The notes beneath the pieces were generated by a model, which was not told the DNA's origin, did no database searches, and saw only the letters and a list, made by a program, of their open reading frames with translations. Source: Lysobacteraceae bacterium (GTDB lineage Bacteria; Pseudomonadota; Gammaproteobacteria; Xanthomonadales; Xanthomonadaceae). Taken from it: a stretch of DNA of 17,195 nucleotides. Made by a program: the position numbers and the translations under genes. Positions 7,017-14,420 of this stretch are shown here, in pieces. How positions within the stretch are numbered: position 1 is the stretch's first letter; each line of letters opens with the position of its first letter. The stretch spans positions 1 to 17,195 of the forward strand of contig DMID01000242.1 in the NCBI GenBank assembly GCA_003449195.1, given 5' to 3'.

Positions 7017-7311
7017 GTCTTTCTGCGGAAATTTGCTCGATGCGCAGGTGGCCGTTGATTCCGCTTCCTGATGCATGGCTGTCTCGCACATGTGCCGTGC
7101 GGCCAGTCCGTTGCGGCGGGCCAGAGGCAATGGCCGAAGTCAGCCCTGCATCGGCATGCAGCCGGATTGCGGTGTCATGCCCACACGCAAGTACCGGCAG
7201 GCAGGCAAAACGCGTGCGTCGATACGCATAATGGGCACCTGACCTGTCCAAGTGCGCGCGAATGCTGCAATTGATCGAGTTTTCAGTGTGTTGTCCCACC
7301 GGAGATGCCGC
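7017..7311. other. Intergenic region between the tRNA-Pro promoter and cydD
   Basis: Together with the tRNA promoter this makes a 336-base gap between two divergent genes. I see no gene in it. CATAAT (7227-7232) is a possible -10 for cydD but has no good -35. TTGAT (7271-7275) is a single FNR half-site with no matching second half. The cydD ribosome site GGAG is at 7301-7304. Confidence 0.5.
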
Positions 7312-8991
7312 ATGACGGCGCGGCGGCGATCCACCGGCCGGCCCAGGTTCGATGCCGGCGGCAGTCTGCAGCTTGCCGCAGCCCTGGTCTGGATTCCGCA
7401 AGCCTGGTACATCGCGATCGCCGTCGGTGCGATGAGCGAGGGGGCTGCGGACATGAAGGACATCGCATTGCGCAGTGCCTTGGGCGTGCTCGTCCTCGGG
7501 ATCATTCGCGCATGTCTGGCTTCATGGGGCGAGCGGCTGGCATTCGGGCGGGCGCGGCGTGAGCTGTCGCGTCTGCGTGGCGTGGCGGTACGGGCCTTGT
7601 CGTTGAATTCGCCGCTGGATGCAACGCGGGTGTCGTCGGGCGAGGCCGCCAGCATCGTCGCCGAGCAGGCAGAGGCCGTGGTGCCTTATTTCGCGCGTTA
7701 TCAGCCCGTGCAATTGCGCGTGATGGCTGTGCCACTGGCGCTGCTGGTGATCATCGCGCGGGAAAGTTGGCTGGCGGCACTGGTCTTGTTGCTGGCGGCG
7801 CCCTTGATCCCGTTTTTCATGGCCCTGGTCGGCTGGCGTGCGCAGGCCGCGAGCGAAGAGCAGATGCTCGAGCTCGGGCAGATGAACGGTTTTCTGCTGG
7901 ACCGTTTGCGCGGATTGACCACGATCCGGGCGTTCGACGCCGTGGACATCGTCGCCACCCGCTTGCGGGAATCGGCCGAAGAGCTGCGCCGGCGCACGAT
8001 GATCGTGTTGCGCGTGGCGTTCCTGTCGTCGGCCGTGCTCGAATTGTTTTCGGCGCTGGGCGTGGCGATGGTGGCGGTCTATGTCGGATTCCATCTGCTT
8101 GGCGACATCCCGTTCGGGACATGGGGCCGGCAGCTCTCGTTGACCGAAGGCATGTTCGTGCTGCTGCTTGCGCCGAGCTTTTTCGAGCCTTTGCGCGACC
8201 TGGCCAGTGTCTGGCACGACCGCGCATCCGGTGCGGCGGCGCTCGATGCGTTGGCTCGAATCGGTGCTTGCGGGCGCGAGCGGCTGGGCTCCGAATCCGG
8301 TCCCGCTGCCGTGGCGGCCTTGCCTTACGGCCCGGTCGGCGTCGAAGTCGCGCATCTGGCCTTCGCTTATGACAATGCGAGGGCCGTGCTGCAGGATTTC
8401 GATCTGGCGGTTGAGCCGGGCGAGCGCATTGCGCTGGTCGCCCCCAGCGGTGGCGGCAAATCCACCGTGCTTGCATTGCTGGCCGGGTTGGCGCGGCCGG
8501 ATGCGGGCGTGGTACGCATTGGCGGCGTCGAGCTGGACGATGCCAACGCCGATGCATTGCGTGCCCGGATGGCATGGGTGGGGCAGCAACCCCACGTGTT
8601 CGCCGGAAGCCTGGGCAGCAACGTGGCGCTCGGGCGGCGCGAGGTGTCCGACGACGATGTTGCCGCCGCACTTGCCATTGCGGCGTTTCCCGAAGGCAAA
8701 CGGGGCCTGTTGAAGCGCCCTTTGGGCGAAGGCGGGCTCGGGCTGTCGGGAGGCGAAGCCTTGCGTCTGGCCATCGCCCGGGCCGCGGCCAGCGATGACT
8801 GCGGCCTCGTGCTGGCCGACGAACCCACCGCGCATCTGGACACGGAGACGGCCGATGCCGTCATGCAGGGGTTGCTCGGGCTGGCGGCGCGCGGTGCGAC
8901 CTTGATCGTGGCCACGCACGATGAGCGCCTGATTTCACGGATGGATCGTGTTGTCGCCATCGCGGCGCCGGTTCGGGAGGGCGACGCATGA
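7312..8991 (+). CDS. cydD: Thiol reductant ABC exporter subunit CydD
   Basis: One half of the heterodimeric ABC exporter CydDC, which moves glutathione/cysteine to the periplasm and is needed for assembly of cytochrome bd. 559 residues: an N-terminal type-I ABC transmembrane domain (about 15-310; GGSLQLAAALVWIPQAWYIA is the first helix region) and a C-terminal ATPase. The ATPase has Walker A APSGGGKST (about 378-386), signature LSGGE (about 478), Walker B LVLADEPT (about 499-506) and the H-loop ATH. The start at 7312 has GGAG 7 bases upstream; a frame reaching back to 7252 lacks such a site. The stop overlaps the cydC start by ATGA. The first of two adjacent half-transporters, next to cydABX, identifies it as CydD rather than a generic exporter. 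Confidence 0.93.
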   Translation: MTARRRSTGRPRFDAGGSLQLAAALVWIPQAWYIAIAVGAMSEGAADMKDIALRSALGVLVLGIIRACLASWGERLAFGRARRELSRLRGVAVRALSLNSPLDATRVSSGEAASIVAEQAEAVVPYFARYQPVQLRVMAVPLALLVIIARESWLAALVLLLAAPLIPFFMALVGWRAQAASEEQMLELGQMNGFLLDRLRGLTTIRAFDAVDIVATRLRESAEELRRRTMIVLRVAFLSSAVLELFSALGVAMVAVYVGFHLLGDIPFGTWGRQLSLTEGMFVLLLAPSFFEPLRDLASVWHDRASGAAALDALARIGACGRERLGSESGPAAVAALPYGPVGVEVAHLAFAYDNARAVLQDFDLAVEPGERIALVAPSGGGKSTVLALLAGLARPDAGVVRIGGVELDDANADALRARMAWVGQQPHVFAGSLGSNVALGRREVSDDDVAAALAIAAFPEGKRGLLKRPLGEGGLGLSGGEALRLAIARAAASDDCGLVLADEPTAHLDTETADAVMQGLLGLAARGATLIVATHDERLISRMDRVVAIAAPVREGDA

Positions 8992-10739
8992 GTGCGCGGG
9001 ACATCGACAACGCTGCGGATCGTCAAGTGACGCCACCCCGGCAATCTTCAGGGCGGCTTTCGTCATTGCGGCAGGTGTTGCACTACTTCTTCGCCGAACA
9101 GCGCGGCAAGCTCTGGCTGGGCATGTTGATGGCGGCACTGACCGTGCTGGGCGGGCTGGCATTGCTCGGCGCGGCGGGCTGGTTCATCACGGCTTCGGCA
9201 ATGGCCGGACTGACGGCGGCGACGGCGGCGGCATTCAACTATTTCGCGCCCTCGACCTTGATCCGGTTTCTCGCCATCGAACGTACGGCCGCGCGTTACG
9301 GCGAACGCCTGATCACGCACGACGCCACCTTGTCGGTGCTCGCCGCGATGCGCGAGAAGCTGTTCCGTGGCTGGGCACGGCCGCAGGCCGCGCGGCGCCT
9401 GCTGGCGCGGCCTGCGCGCCTGCTGTTCCGGCTTACCTCAGACATCGATGCGCTGGATTCGCTGTACCTGCGGATACTGGTGCCGGCGGCGGCGGCGATG
9501 TTTGCCGTGGTCGCCACGGGCATCGGCTTGTCGTGGATATCGCCGTGGCTGGGCTTGGCCGTGACTGCCTGGCTTCTGGCGGTGGGCATTGGCGTGCCGT
9601 GGTTCGTGGCCTGGCGTGCGCGACAGGCCGCCCGATTGGCGGCGTATTCGGTCGAGGCCATGCGTTCGAGGACCATCGATCTGGTCGCCGGGCAGGTCGA
9701 GCTGCTGATGGCGGGGCGTCTGCCGGCCCAGTGCGATGCCGTGCTGCAGGCGGACGCGGCTTCGGTGCGTGCGGATGCCGACAAGCAGCGTCTGGAAACG
9801 TTGGTCACGTTGGCGCACGGCATCGCCACGGCGGTGGCCCTTGCCGGCACCTTGTTCGCCAGCGCCGTGCTGGTCGAATCGGCCAAGGTGGGCGCTCCAT
9901 TGGCGGCCTTCGCCTTGCTGGTGGTGCTGGCGGCCTTCGAGCCGTTCACGGCCTTGCGTCGCGGTGCAGTGGAGTTCGGGCGCACGCTGCTGGCCGCCGA
10001 AAGGATCGCGCCGCGCATCGCCGCTGGCGGGCAGCCGGAAGGAGAGTCACTGCCATTGCCGCCGGCCGGGCAGGTGGTGTGCCTCGAGGGAGTGAGACAT
10101 GCCTATGAAGGCGCCGATGGTCCCGCGATTGTCGACGTCGACCTGCATCTGCGATGTGGTGAGCGCATGGCCTTGGTCGGCGCGAGCGGCGCCGGCAAGT
10201 CCACGTTGCTGGCCCTGCTGGCGGGCGAAATGTTCCCTTCGGCAGGCCGTGCGAGTGTGGCGCCGCATTGCGTGCTGACCCAGCGCACCGAGTTGTTCCA
10301 GGACAGCGTGCGCGGAAATCTGCTGCTCGCCGCGCCCGATGCTGACGATGCCGCCCTCTGGGGCGCCCTCGAAGAGGCCGGTCTGGCGGCCACGGTCCGG
10401 GCCATGCCGGGCGGGCTCGATGCCCCGCTGGGTGAGGGCGGGCAAGGGCTTTCTGGCGGTCAGGCGCGGCGTCTGGCGCTCGCGCGGCTGCTGCTCCGGC
10501 AAGCACCGCTGTGGTTGCTGGACGAACCCACCGAAGGACTCGATGCCGCCACGGCGGCCGATGTGCTGGCGCGTTTGGCAGCGCATGAGGCGCAGGCAAT
10601 GCTGGTGGCAACCCATCTGCGGCGCGAAGCCGAATTGGCCGACGTGTTGCGGGTCATCGACGCGGGCCGTCTGGGCCCTGTCGTGCGGCGTGGCGAGCCG
10701 GAATTCGGCAGGGTACTGGGTACGCTGCGACCAGGTTGA
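8988..10739 (+). CDS. cydC: Thiol reductant ABC exporter subunit CydC
   Basis: Partner of CydD in the inner-membrane exporter required for cytochrome bd maturation. 583 residues: a slightly long polar N-terminus (about 1-30), a six-helix transmembrane domain (about 35-325; LWLGMLMAALTVLGGLALLGAAGWFI begins it), and an ATPase domain with Walker A GASGAGKST (about 397-405), LSGGQ (about 488), Walker B LWLLDEPTEGLD (about 508-519) and ATH. AAGWFITASAMAGL is the CydC-like first-helix signature. The start overlaps cydD by 4 bases, implying 1:1 coupled synthesis. Transcription ends against the convergent cydABX operon at the bidirectional terminator near 11054-11090, about 315 bases downstream. Confidence 0.93.
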   Translation: MSARDIDNAADRQVTPPRQSSGRLSSLRQVLHYFFAEQRGKLWLGMLMAALTVLGGLALLGAAGWFITASAMAGLTAATAAAFNYFAPSTLIRFLAIERTAARYGERLITHDATLSVLAAMREKLFRGWARPQAARRLLARPARLLFRLTSDIDALDSLYLRILVPAAAAMFAVVATGIGLSWISPWLGLAVTAWLLAVGIGVPWFVAWRARQAARLAAYSVEAMRSRTIDLVAGQVELLMAGRLPAQCDAVLQADAASVRADADKQRLETLVTLAHGIATAVALAGTLFASAVLVESAKVGAPLAAFALLVVLAAFEPFTALRRGAVEFGRTLLAAERIAPRIAAGGQPEGESLPLPPAGQVVCLEGVRHAYEGADGPAIVDVDLHLRCGERMALVGASGAGKSTLLALLAGEMFPSAGRASVAPHCVLTQRTELFQDSVRGNLLLAAPDADDAALWGALEEAGLAATVRAMPGGLDAPLGEGGQGLSGGQARRLALARLLLRQAPLWLLDEPTEGLDAATAADVLARLAAHEAQAMLVATHLRREAELADVLRVIDAGRLGPVVRRGEPEFGRVLGTLRPG

Positions 10740-11053
10740 CGGTAGTGGCCGCGCAGGCCGGATCGATTGTGGCCGGTTCTTCAACCACGGCTGCGATCGC
10801 GGGGGCTGGGGACGGGGTTTCACCGGGCCGAGAATCGGGGAGATGCCGCATGCCGGGTCCATTGCATGGCAAGAAGCCGGCGGCGTTGCAGGATCCAGTT
10901 CGTCGTTGTCCGGGTGCGCCTGAGCGTCCATTGCGTGACGAGAAGACGGCGGCGTCGCAGGCCACGGCATGGGGTACGGACATGCCCATGCGGATGAAGA
11001 GAACGACCATTCCGGCAATGGCCCTGCCGTAACCTCCTTGATGCCCGGATGAA
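10740..11053. other. Non-coding convergent intergenic region with degenerate repeats
   Basis: The 314 bases between the cydC stop and the terminator hold no gene I can support. Open frames run through it on both strands, but none has a start site, ribosome site or recognisable protein. It contains the 36-base direct repeat listed separately and a short inverted repeat CCATT-CCGGC-AATGG (11007-11021), so it looks like decayed repetitive DNA. Confidence 0.5.
10857..10961. repeat. Imperfect 36-base direct repeat, two copies 69 bases apart
   Basis: Copy 1 is 10857-10892 and copy 2 is 10926-10961. Both begin GTCCATTGC and end GCAGG, and they agree at 31 of 36 positions by eye. The 33 bases between them are not repeated after copy 2. 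Two copies only, with mismatched units, do not fit a CRISPR array. Confidence 0.8.
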
Positions 11054-11090
11054 AAAAGCCCCGTGGTTTGCACCACGGGGCTTTTCGTTT
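11054..11090. terminator. Bidirectional terminator between cydC and cydX
   Basis: A perfect 14-base-pair stem (AAAAGCCCCGTGGT, 11054-11067, with ACCACGGGGCTTTT, 11072-11085) and a TTGC loop. T's follow on the plus strand (11082-11091, broken by CG), and the complement of A11052-11057 gives six T's on the minus strand. It can end cydDC transcripts from the left and cydABX transcripts from the right. Confidence 0.93.
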
Positions 11091-11099
11091 TGTCCGAAG

Positions 11100-11123
11100 C
11101 CGGGATTCGCAACCGAATCCCGG
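11100..11123. repeat. Perfect hairpin just after cydX
   Basis: CCGGGATTCG (11100-11109) pairs with CGAATCCCGG (11114-11123) around a CAAC loop, starting 7 bases after the cydX stop on the minus strand. There is no T-run, so it is not an intrinsic terminator by itself. It could protect the 3' end of the cydABX message, in tandem with the terminator beyond it. Confidence 0.7.
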
Positions 11124-11130
11124 AGTGAAC

Positions 11131-11337
11131 TCACTTCCGCTCGGGCGATTTTTCCGCTGCGGCGATGGCGTCCTGTGCGTCGAGCATGACGCCGGCACCC
11201 GCCGCGACCATGACGGCCACGACGGTGCCCAACAGCCAGGCGAAGTACCACGCGCCACGCTCGCCCAGCGCAATGCCGAGCAGGATGGCCAAGCCGGCAA
11301 GCACCACGAGGATCGCGAAATTCCAGAAAGTACGCAT
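11131..11337 (-). CDS. cydX: Cytochrome bd oxidase small subunit CydX, with an extra N-terminal helix
   Basis: A 68-residue membrane protein, third gene of the cydABX operon. Residues 30-55 (WYFAWLLGTVVAVMVAAGAGVMLDAQ) match CydX, the single-helix subunit of about 37 residues that stabilises the haems of cytochrome bd; E. coli CydX starts MWYFAWILGT. Here the W-Y-F-A-W block is preceded by about 29 residues containing another hydrophobic helix (about 5-24). No ATG, GTG or TTG lies in frame directly before WYFAW; the nearest in-frame alternatives are GTGs at codons 11-12 and a TTG at codon 16. ATG 11337 has GAGAGGAAA upstream, 16 bases after the cydB stop, so the long form is the likely product. 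The C-terminal tail is charged (AEKSPERK). Confidence 0.82.
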   Translation of the reverse strand: MRTFWNFAILVVLAGLAILLGIALGERGAWYFAWLLGTVVAVMVAAGAGVMLDAQDAIAAAEKSPERK

Positions 11338-11353
11338 GTCCGTTTCCTCTCGA

Positions 11354-12487
11354 TCAGTACGCGTGTTCGTCGTGTTCGATGTCTTCGGCCTTCACCTTGC
11401 CGCGCATCACGTAGTAGCACCAGCTGGTGTACCACAGGATGATCGGCACGAAGACCAAGGCAAAGCCCGTCATCCAGGTCAGCGTGAGCTGGCTGGAGCT
11501 GGAGTTCCACAGGGTCAGGCTGTGCGACGGGTCGCTGCTGGACGGCATCATGAACGGGAACATCGCCGCGCCCACCGAGCCGATCACGCCGATCCACGCC
11601 AGCGCACCGCACCACCACGACAGGTGGCTCTTGCCGCCGCGCGCGGCGACGATGCCGTAGGCCAGCGCAAGGATCGCGACGACCGGCAGCAACCACAGCA
11701 CCGGATGGGCGGCGTAGTTGTTGTACAGCGCACCGACCTGCGTGCTGACCGTCTGCTGCAGCGGGATCTGCGGCAGGTTGCCCGAAGGCGCGGCATCCAG
11801 CACGAAGAAGGAGATGCTGCGCATCCAGATGCCGCCGATCACGAACAGCACGATCGACACCAGCCCGGAAACGGTGGAGACCTTGCGGGCGCGTTCGGCG
11901 ATCACGCCGTCGGCACCGTTGGCCACCGTGGCCGCGCCGATGAAGGCAGCCAGCATCACCGACATCAGCCCGCACAGGATCGCGAACGGGTTGAACAAGG
12001 CGAGGAAGCTGCCGGTGTAGTACGAGGTCAGGTTCCAGCTGAAGTGGAACGGCACGCCCTGCAGCACGTTGCCGATGGCCGCGCCGAACACCAGCATCGG
12101 CAGGAAGCCGGACACGAACAGCATCCAGTCCCAGCCGCTGCGCCAGGCGAGGCTTTCCTTCTTGCTGCGGTACTCGAAGGCGAGCGGGCGCACGATCATG
12201 CTCCACAACAGCAGCAGCATGACCACGTAGAAGCCCGAGAACGCGGTGCCGTAGATCAGCGGGAAGGCGGCGAAGATCGCGCCGCCGCCAAGGATGAACC
12301 ACACCTGGTTGCCGTCCCAGTGCGGGCCGATGCCGTTGATCACGACGCGGCGCTCGATGTCGTTGCGGCCCACGTAGCGCAGGATGGTGCCCACGCCCAT
12401 GTCCATGCCGACCATCACGCCCAGACCCATGAGCAGCACGCCCAGCAGGATCCACCAGATGACTTTGAGGAGCAGATAGATTTCCAT
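11354..12487 (-). CDS. cydB: Cytochrome d ubiquinol oxidase subunit II
   Basis: CydB is the structural partner of CydA in the quinol oxidase cytochrome bd, an inner-membrane complex that reduces oxygen to water with high affinity. 377 residues, mostly hydrophobic. Family marks include the N-terminal WWILLGVLLMGLGVMVGMDMGVG, the conserved INGIGPHWDGNQVWFILGGGAIFAAFP (split as IGPHWDGNQVWF and GGGAIFAAFP), AFEYRSK, and the C-terminal LTLTWMTGFALVFVPIILWYTSW. The start at 12487 has GGAGG 8 bases upstream inside the cydA 3' end; only 3 bases separate the two genes. The full-length, CydA-matched form indicates the canonical CydAB type rather than the cyanide-insensitive CioAB type. Confidence 0.96.
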   Translation of the reverse strand: MEIYLLLKVIWWILLGVLLMGLGVMVGMDMGVGTILRYVGRNDIERRVVINGIGPHWDGNQVWFILGGGAIFAAFPLIYGTAFSGFYVVMLLLLWSMIVRPLAFEYRSKKESLAWRSGWDWMLFVSGFLPMLVFGAAIGNVLQGVPFHFSWNLTSYYTGSFLALFNPFAILCGLMSVMLAAFIGAATVANGADGVIAERARKVSTVSGLVSIVLFVIGGIWMRSISFFVLDAAPSGNLPQIPLQQTVSTQVGALYNNYAAHPVLWLLPVVAILALAYGIVAARGGKSHLSWWCGALAWIGVIGSVGAAMFPFMMPSSSDPSHSLTLWNSSSSQLTLTWMTGFALVFVPIILWYTSWCYYVMRGKVKAEDIEHDEHAY

Positions 12488-12490
12488 GGA

Positions 12491-14086
12491 TCAGACCTCC
12501 TGCTTGCCTGCCTTGGCCAGTGCAGCGTAGCCGGGCAGGAACTTGGTGAAGACGGAATCGGACGGGATGTCGTGCCCAGGGCCTTCCTTGATGGCACGGA
12601 CCATCAGGTACATCTCGATGATGATGAAGATGGTGTAGACCGCGACGAAGCCGATCAGCGAGAACACCAGGTACGAGACCGAGTGGGTCGAGACGGACAT
12701 CCAGGTCGGCAGCACTTCATACAGCGTCCACGGCTGGCGGCCCAGCTCGGCGACCAGCCAGCCGAACTCGCAGGCCAGGAACGGCACCGGGATCATCCAC
12801 GGCGCCAGCTTCAGCAGCCAGGTCTTTTCGTGGATGTTGTTGCGGATGCTGTACATCATGGCCAGCACGAAATAGGCCAGCATCAGCAGACCGCACAGCA
12901 CCATCAGGCGGAAGCTCCAGAAGATCGGGGCCACCGGCGGGATGGAATCCCTGGCCGCCTGCTTGATCTGGTCTTCGGTCACGTCCTGCAGTTCGGGCGA
13001 ATAGCGCTGCACCAGGAAGCCGAAGCCGAGGTCTGCCTTGTGGGCCTCGAAATCCGCCTTGGCCTGTGCGTCGGTCGGCGTGGCCTGCAGCAGCTTCAGC
13101 GCACGAGCGGAGATGATGCCGCTGCGGACGCGGTCCTCGTTGTTGGCCTCGATTTCCTTCACCGAAGGCACGGTGCCATCAAGCGAGTGGGTGACCAGCA
13201 GCGAGAGCACGGCCGGAATCTGCACGGCGCCGTGGTTGGTCTGGTCCTTCTGCGAGGGGAAGGCGATGGCGTTGAACGGCATCGGTGCCTGCTCGGGTTC
13301 CCACAGGCCTTCCATCGCGGCCAGCTTGGTCGGCTGCGATTGCCCGCCCACGTAGCCCAGTGCGTCGCCCAGCGTGATCACACCCAGCGTGGACAGCACG
13401 CCGAACACCGTGGCCATGCGGAACGAGCGGCGGGCCAGTTCGACGTGGCGGCCGCGGGCCATGTAGAAGGCACTGACGCCGGTGACGAAGATGGCGGCGG
13501 TGACATAGCCGGCGATGCTGGTGTGGACGAACTTGGCCTGTGCATCGGCATTGAAGAACAGGTCCAGGAAGCTCGTCATCTCCATGCGCAGCGTTTCGTA
13601 GTTGAACGCCATGCCCTCGGGCACTTGCATGAAGCCGTTGGCGACCAGGATCCACAGGGCCGACAGGTTGGAGCCCAGCGCGACCAGGTAGGTGACGGCC
13701 AAGTGAGTGCCCGGACGCAGGCGCTGCCAGCCGAACACCATGATGCCGATGAAGGTCGACTCCATGAAGAAGGCCATCAGGCCCTCGACCGCGAGCGGTG
13801 CGCCGAAGGCGTCACCGACGAAGGTCGAGTAGTACGACCAGTTGGTGCCGAACTGGAATTCCATCGTCAGGCCGGTGGCCACGCCGAGGGCGAAGTTGAT
13901 GAGGAACAACTTGCCCCAGAACTGCGCCATCTGCTTGTAGATGGGGTTGCGGGTGATGACGTAGACCGTTTCGACGGCGGCGATGAAGAAGGTCATGCCG
14001 AGCGTCAACGGCACGAACAGGAAGTGGTAAAGCGCAGTTGCCGCGAACTGAAGCCGCGACAGGTCCACGACGAGTGAGTCAACCAT
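12491..14086 (-). CDS. cydA: Cytochrome d ubiquinol oxidase subunit I, long Q-loop type
   Basis: CydA holds haems b558, b595 and d and the quinol site. 531 residues, close to E. coli CydA (522). Visible key residues: His21 in TALYHFLFVPLTLGM (equivalent to E. coli His19), the glutamates of LAVEGLMAFFMESTF (Glu99/Glu107 equivalents), His188 in KFVHTSIAGYV (His186), TKLAAME of the Q-loop (Lys252 and Glu257 equivalents), the Met of FRLMVLCG (Met393), and GWLVAELGRQPW. The long Q-loop with its C-terminal insertion (about 250-385) puts it in the L-subfamily. ATG 14086 gives the family N-terminus MVDSLVVDLSRLQF; GAGGG lies 9 bases upstream. It heads cydABX and follows a long control region with an FNR box. 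Confidence 0.97.
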   Translation of the reverse strand: MVDSLVVDLSRLQFAATALYHFLFVPLTLGMTFFIAAVETVYVITRNPIYKQMAQFWGKLFLINFALGVATGLTMEFQFGTNWSYYSTFVGDAFGAPLAVEGLMAFFMESTFIGIMVFGWQRLRPGTHLAVTYLVALGSNLSALWILVANGFMQVPEGMAFNYETLRMEMTSFLDLFFNADAQAKFVHTSIAGYVTAAIFVTGVSAFYMARGRHVELARRSFRMATVFGVLSTLGVITLGDALGYVGGQSQPTKLAAMEGLWEPEQAPMPFNAIAFPSQKDQTNHGAVQIPAVLSLLVTHSLDGTVPSVKEIEANNEDRVRSGIISARALKLLQATPTDAQAKADFEAHKADLGFGFLVQRYSPELQDVTEDQIKQAARDSIPPVAPIFWSFRLMVLCGLLMLAYFVLAMMYSIRNNIHEKTWLLKLAPWMIPVPFLACEFGWLVAELGRQPWTLYEVLPTWMSVSTHSVSYLVFSLIGFVAVYTIFIIIEMYLMVRAIKEGPGHDIPSDSVFTKFLPGYAALAKAGKQEV

Positions 14087-14256
14087 GGTGATGGGCCCTC
14101 TGATTTTTCATTGCATTGGTATGACGGCTGGATGGTGGAAGCGGGAAATCTGGTTTGGATATGCACGCGATCCGCATCGACGGTCTGGCGGTAGCCGGGT
14201 CCTGCGGTGTTGCCCCTTGGATGGATCTTGCCTGCGAGATGCCCCCCGCCCCCTGT

Positions 14257-14276
14257 GATGATTGGCACAAATCATC
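14257..14276. promoter_or_regulatory. Palindrome GATGATT-N6-AATCATC in the cydA control region
   Basis: The 20-base palindrome GATGATTGGCACAAATCATC has 7-base arms. Within it TTGGC-N4-ATCAT reads as a weak FNR-like site (7 of 10 half-site bases). It is centred about 39 bases nearer cydA than the perfect FNR box. If that box acts from -41.5, this palindrome covers the -10 and start, and its GATGAT could be the -10. Confidence 0.5.
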
Positions 14277-14298
14277 GTCTTGCGAGGCGGCGCGGGCC

Positions 14299-14312
14299 TT
14301 GATTTTGATCAA
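14299..14312 (-). promoter_or_regulatory. Perfect FNR/Anr box upstream of cydA
   Basis: TTGAT-TTTG-ATCAA matches the FNR consensus TTGAT-N4-ATCAA at every position; one more pair (C14298/G14313) extends the arms to 6 bases. It is 213 bases before the cydA start and 109 bases after the stop of an FNR-type regulator gene whose helix has the matching E..SR specificity residues. Oxygen-controlled transcription of cydABX is the natural inference. Confidence 0.85.
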
Positions 14313-14329
14313 GATGCCGCCAGCGCCTG

Positions 14330-14358
14330 CGTTTTGCCTGATGGCGGCAGGCAAAACG
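14330..14358. repeat. Perfect 11-base inverted repeat between the FNR-like gene and the FNR box
   Basis: CGTTTTGCCTG (14330-14340) and CAGGCAAAACG (14348-14358) pair perfectly around a 7-base loop. It begins 62 bases after the regulator stop, read on the minus strand. There is no T-run on either strand, so an intrinsic terminator is doubtful. An operator or a Rho-independent-like pause hairpin are alternatives. Confidence 0.7.
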
Positions 14359-14420
14359 GGAGCGGACTTCGGCGGGGGGCGCGGCACATCGGGTCGATGG
14401 CGCGGCGCGGGATGCACGGG

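Noticed and set aside
7271..7284. TTGAT-CGAG-TTTTC before cydD as a second FNR box
   Set aside because: Only the left half matches; the right half shares almost nothing with ATCAA.
10857..10961. CRISPR-like repeat-spacer arrangement
   Set aside because: Only two copies, five mismatches between them, a single intervening segment and no cas genes nearby.
10654..11112. Minus-strand frame of 152 codons in the cydC-cydX gap
   Set aside because: It runs through the terminator stem and into cydC antisense, with no ribosome site and no recognisable domain.
10047..12455. Minus-strand open frame of 802 codons
   Set aside because: It crosses the terminator and covers cydB in another frame and cydC antisense; no recognisable protein. 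Its repeated PATPP..S.HAMD segment only reflects the DNA direct repeat at 10857-10961.
11165..14077. Plus-strand open frame of 970 codons
   Set aside because: It is exactly antisense to cydA, cydB and most of cydX; the protein is low-complexity (His/Gln/Arg-rich) as expected for a GC-rich shadow frame.
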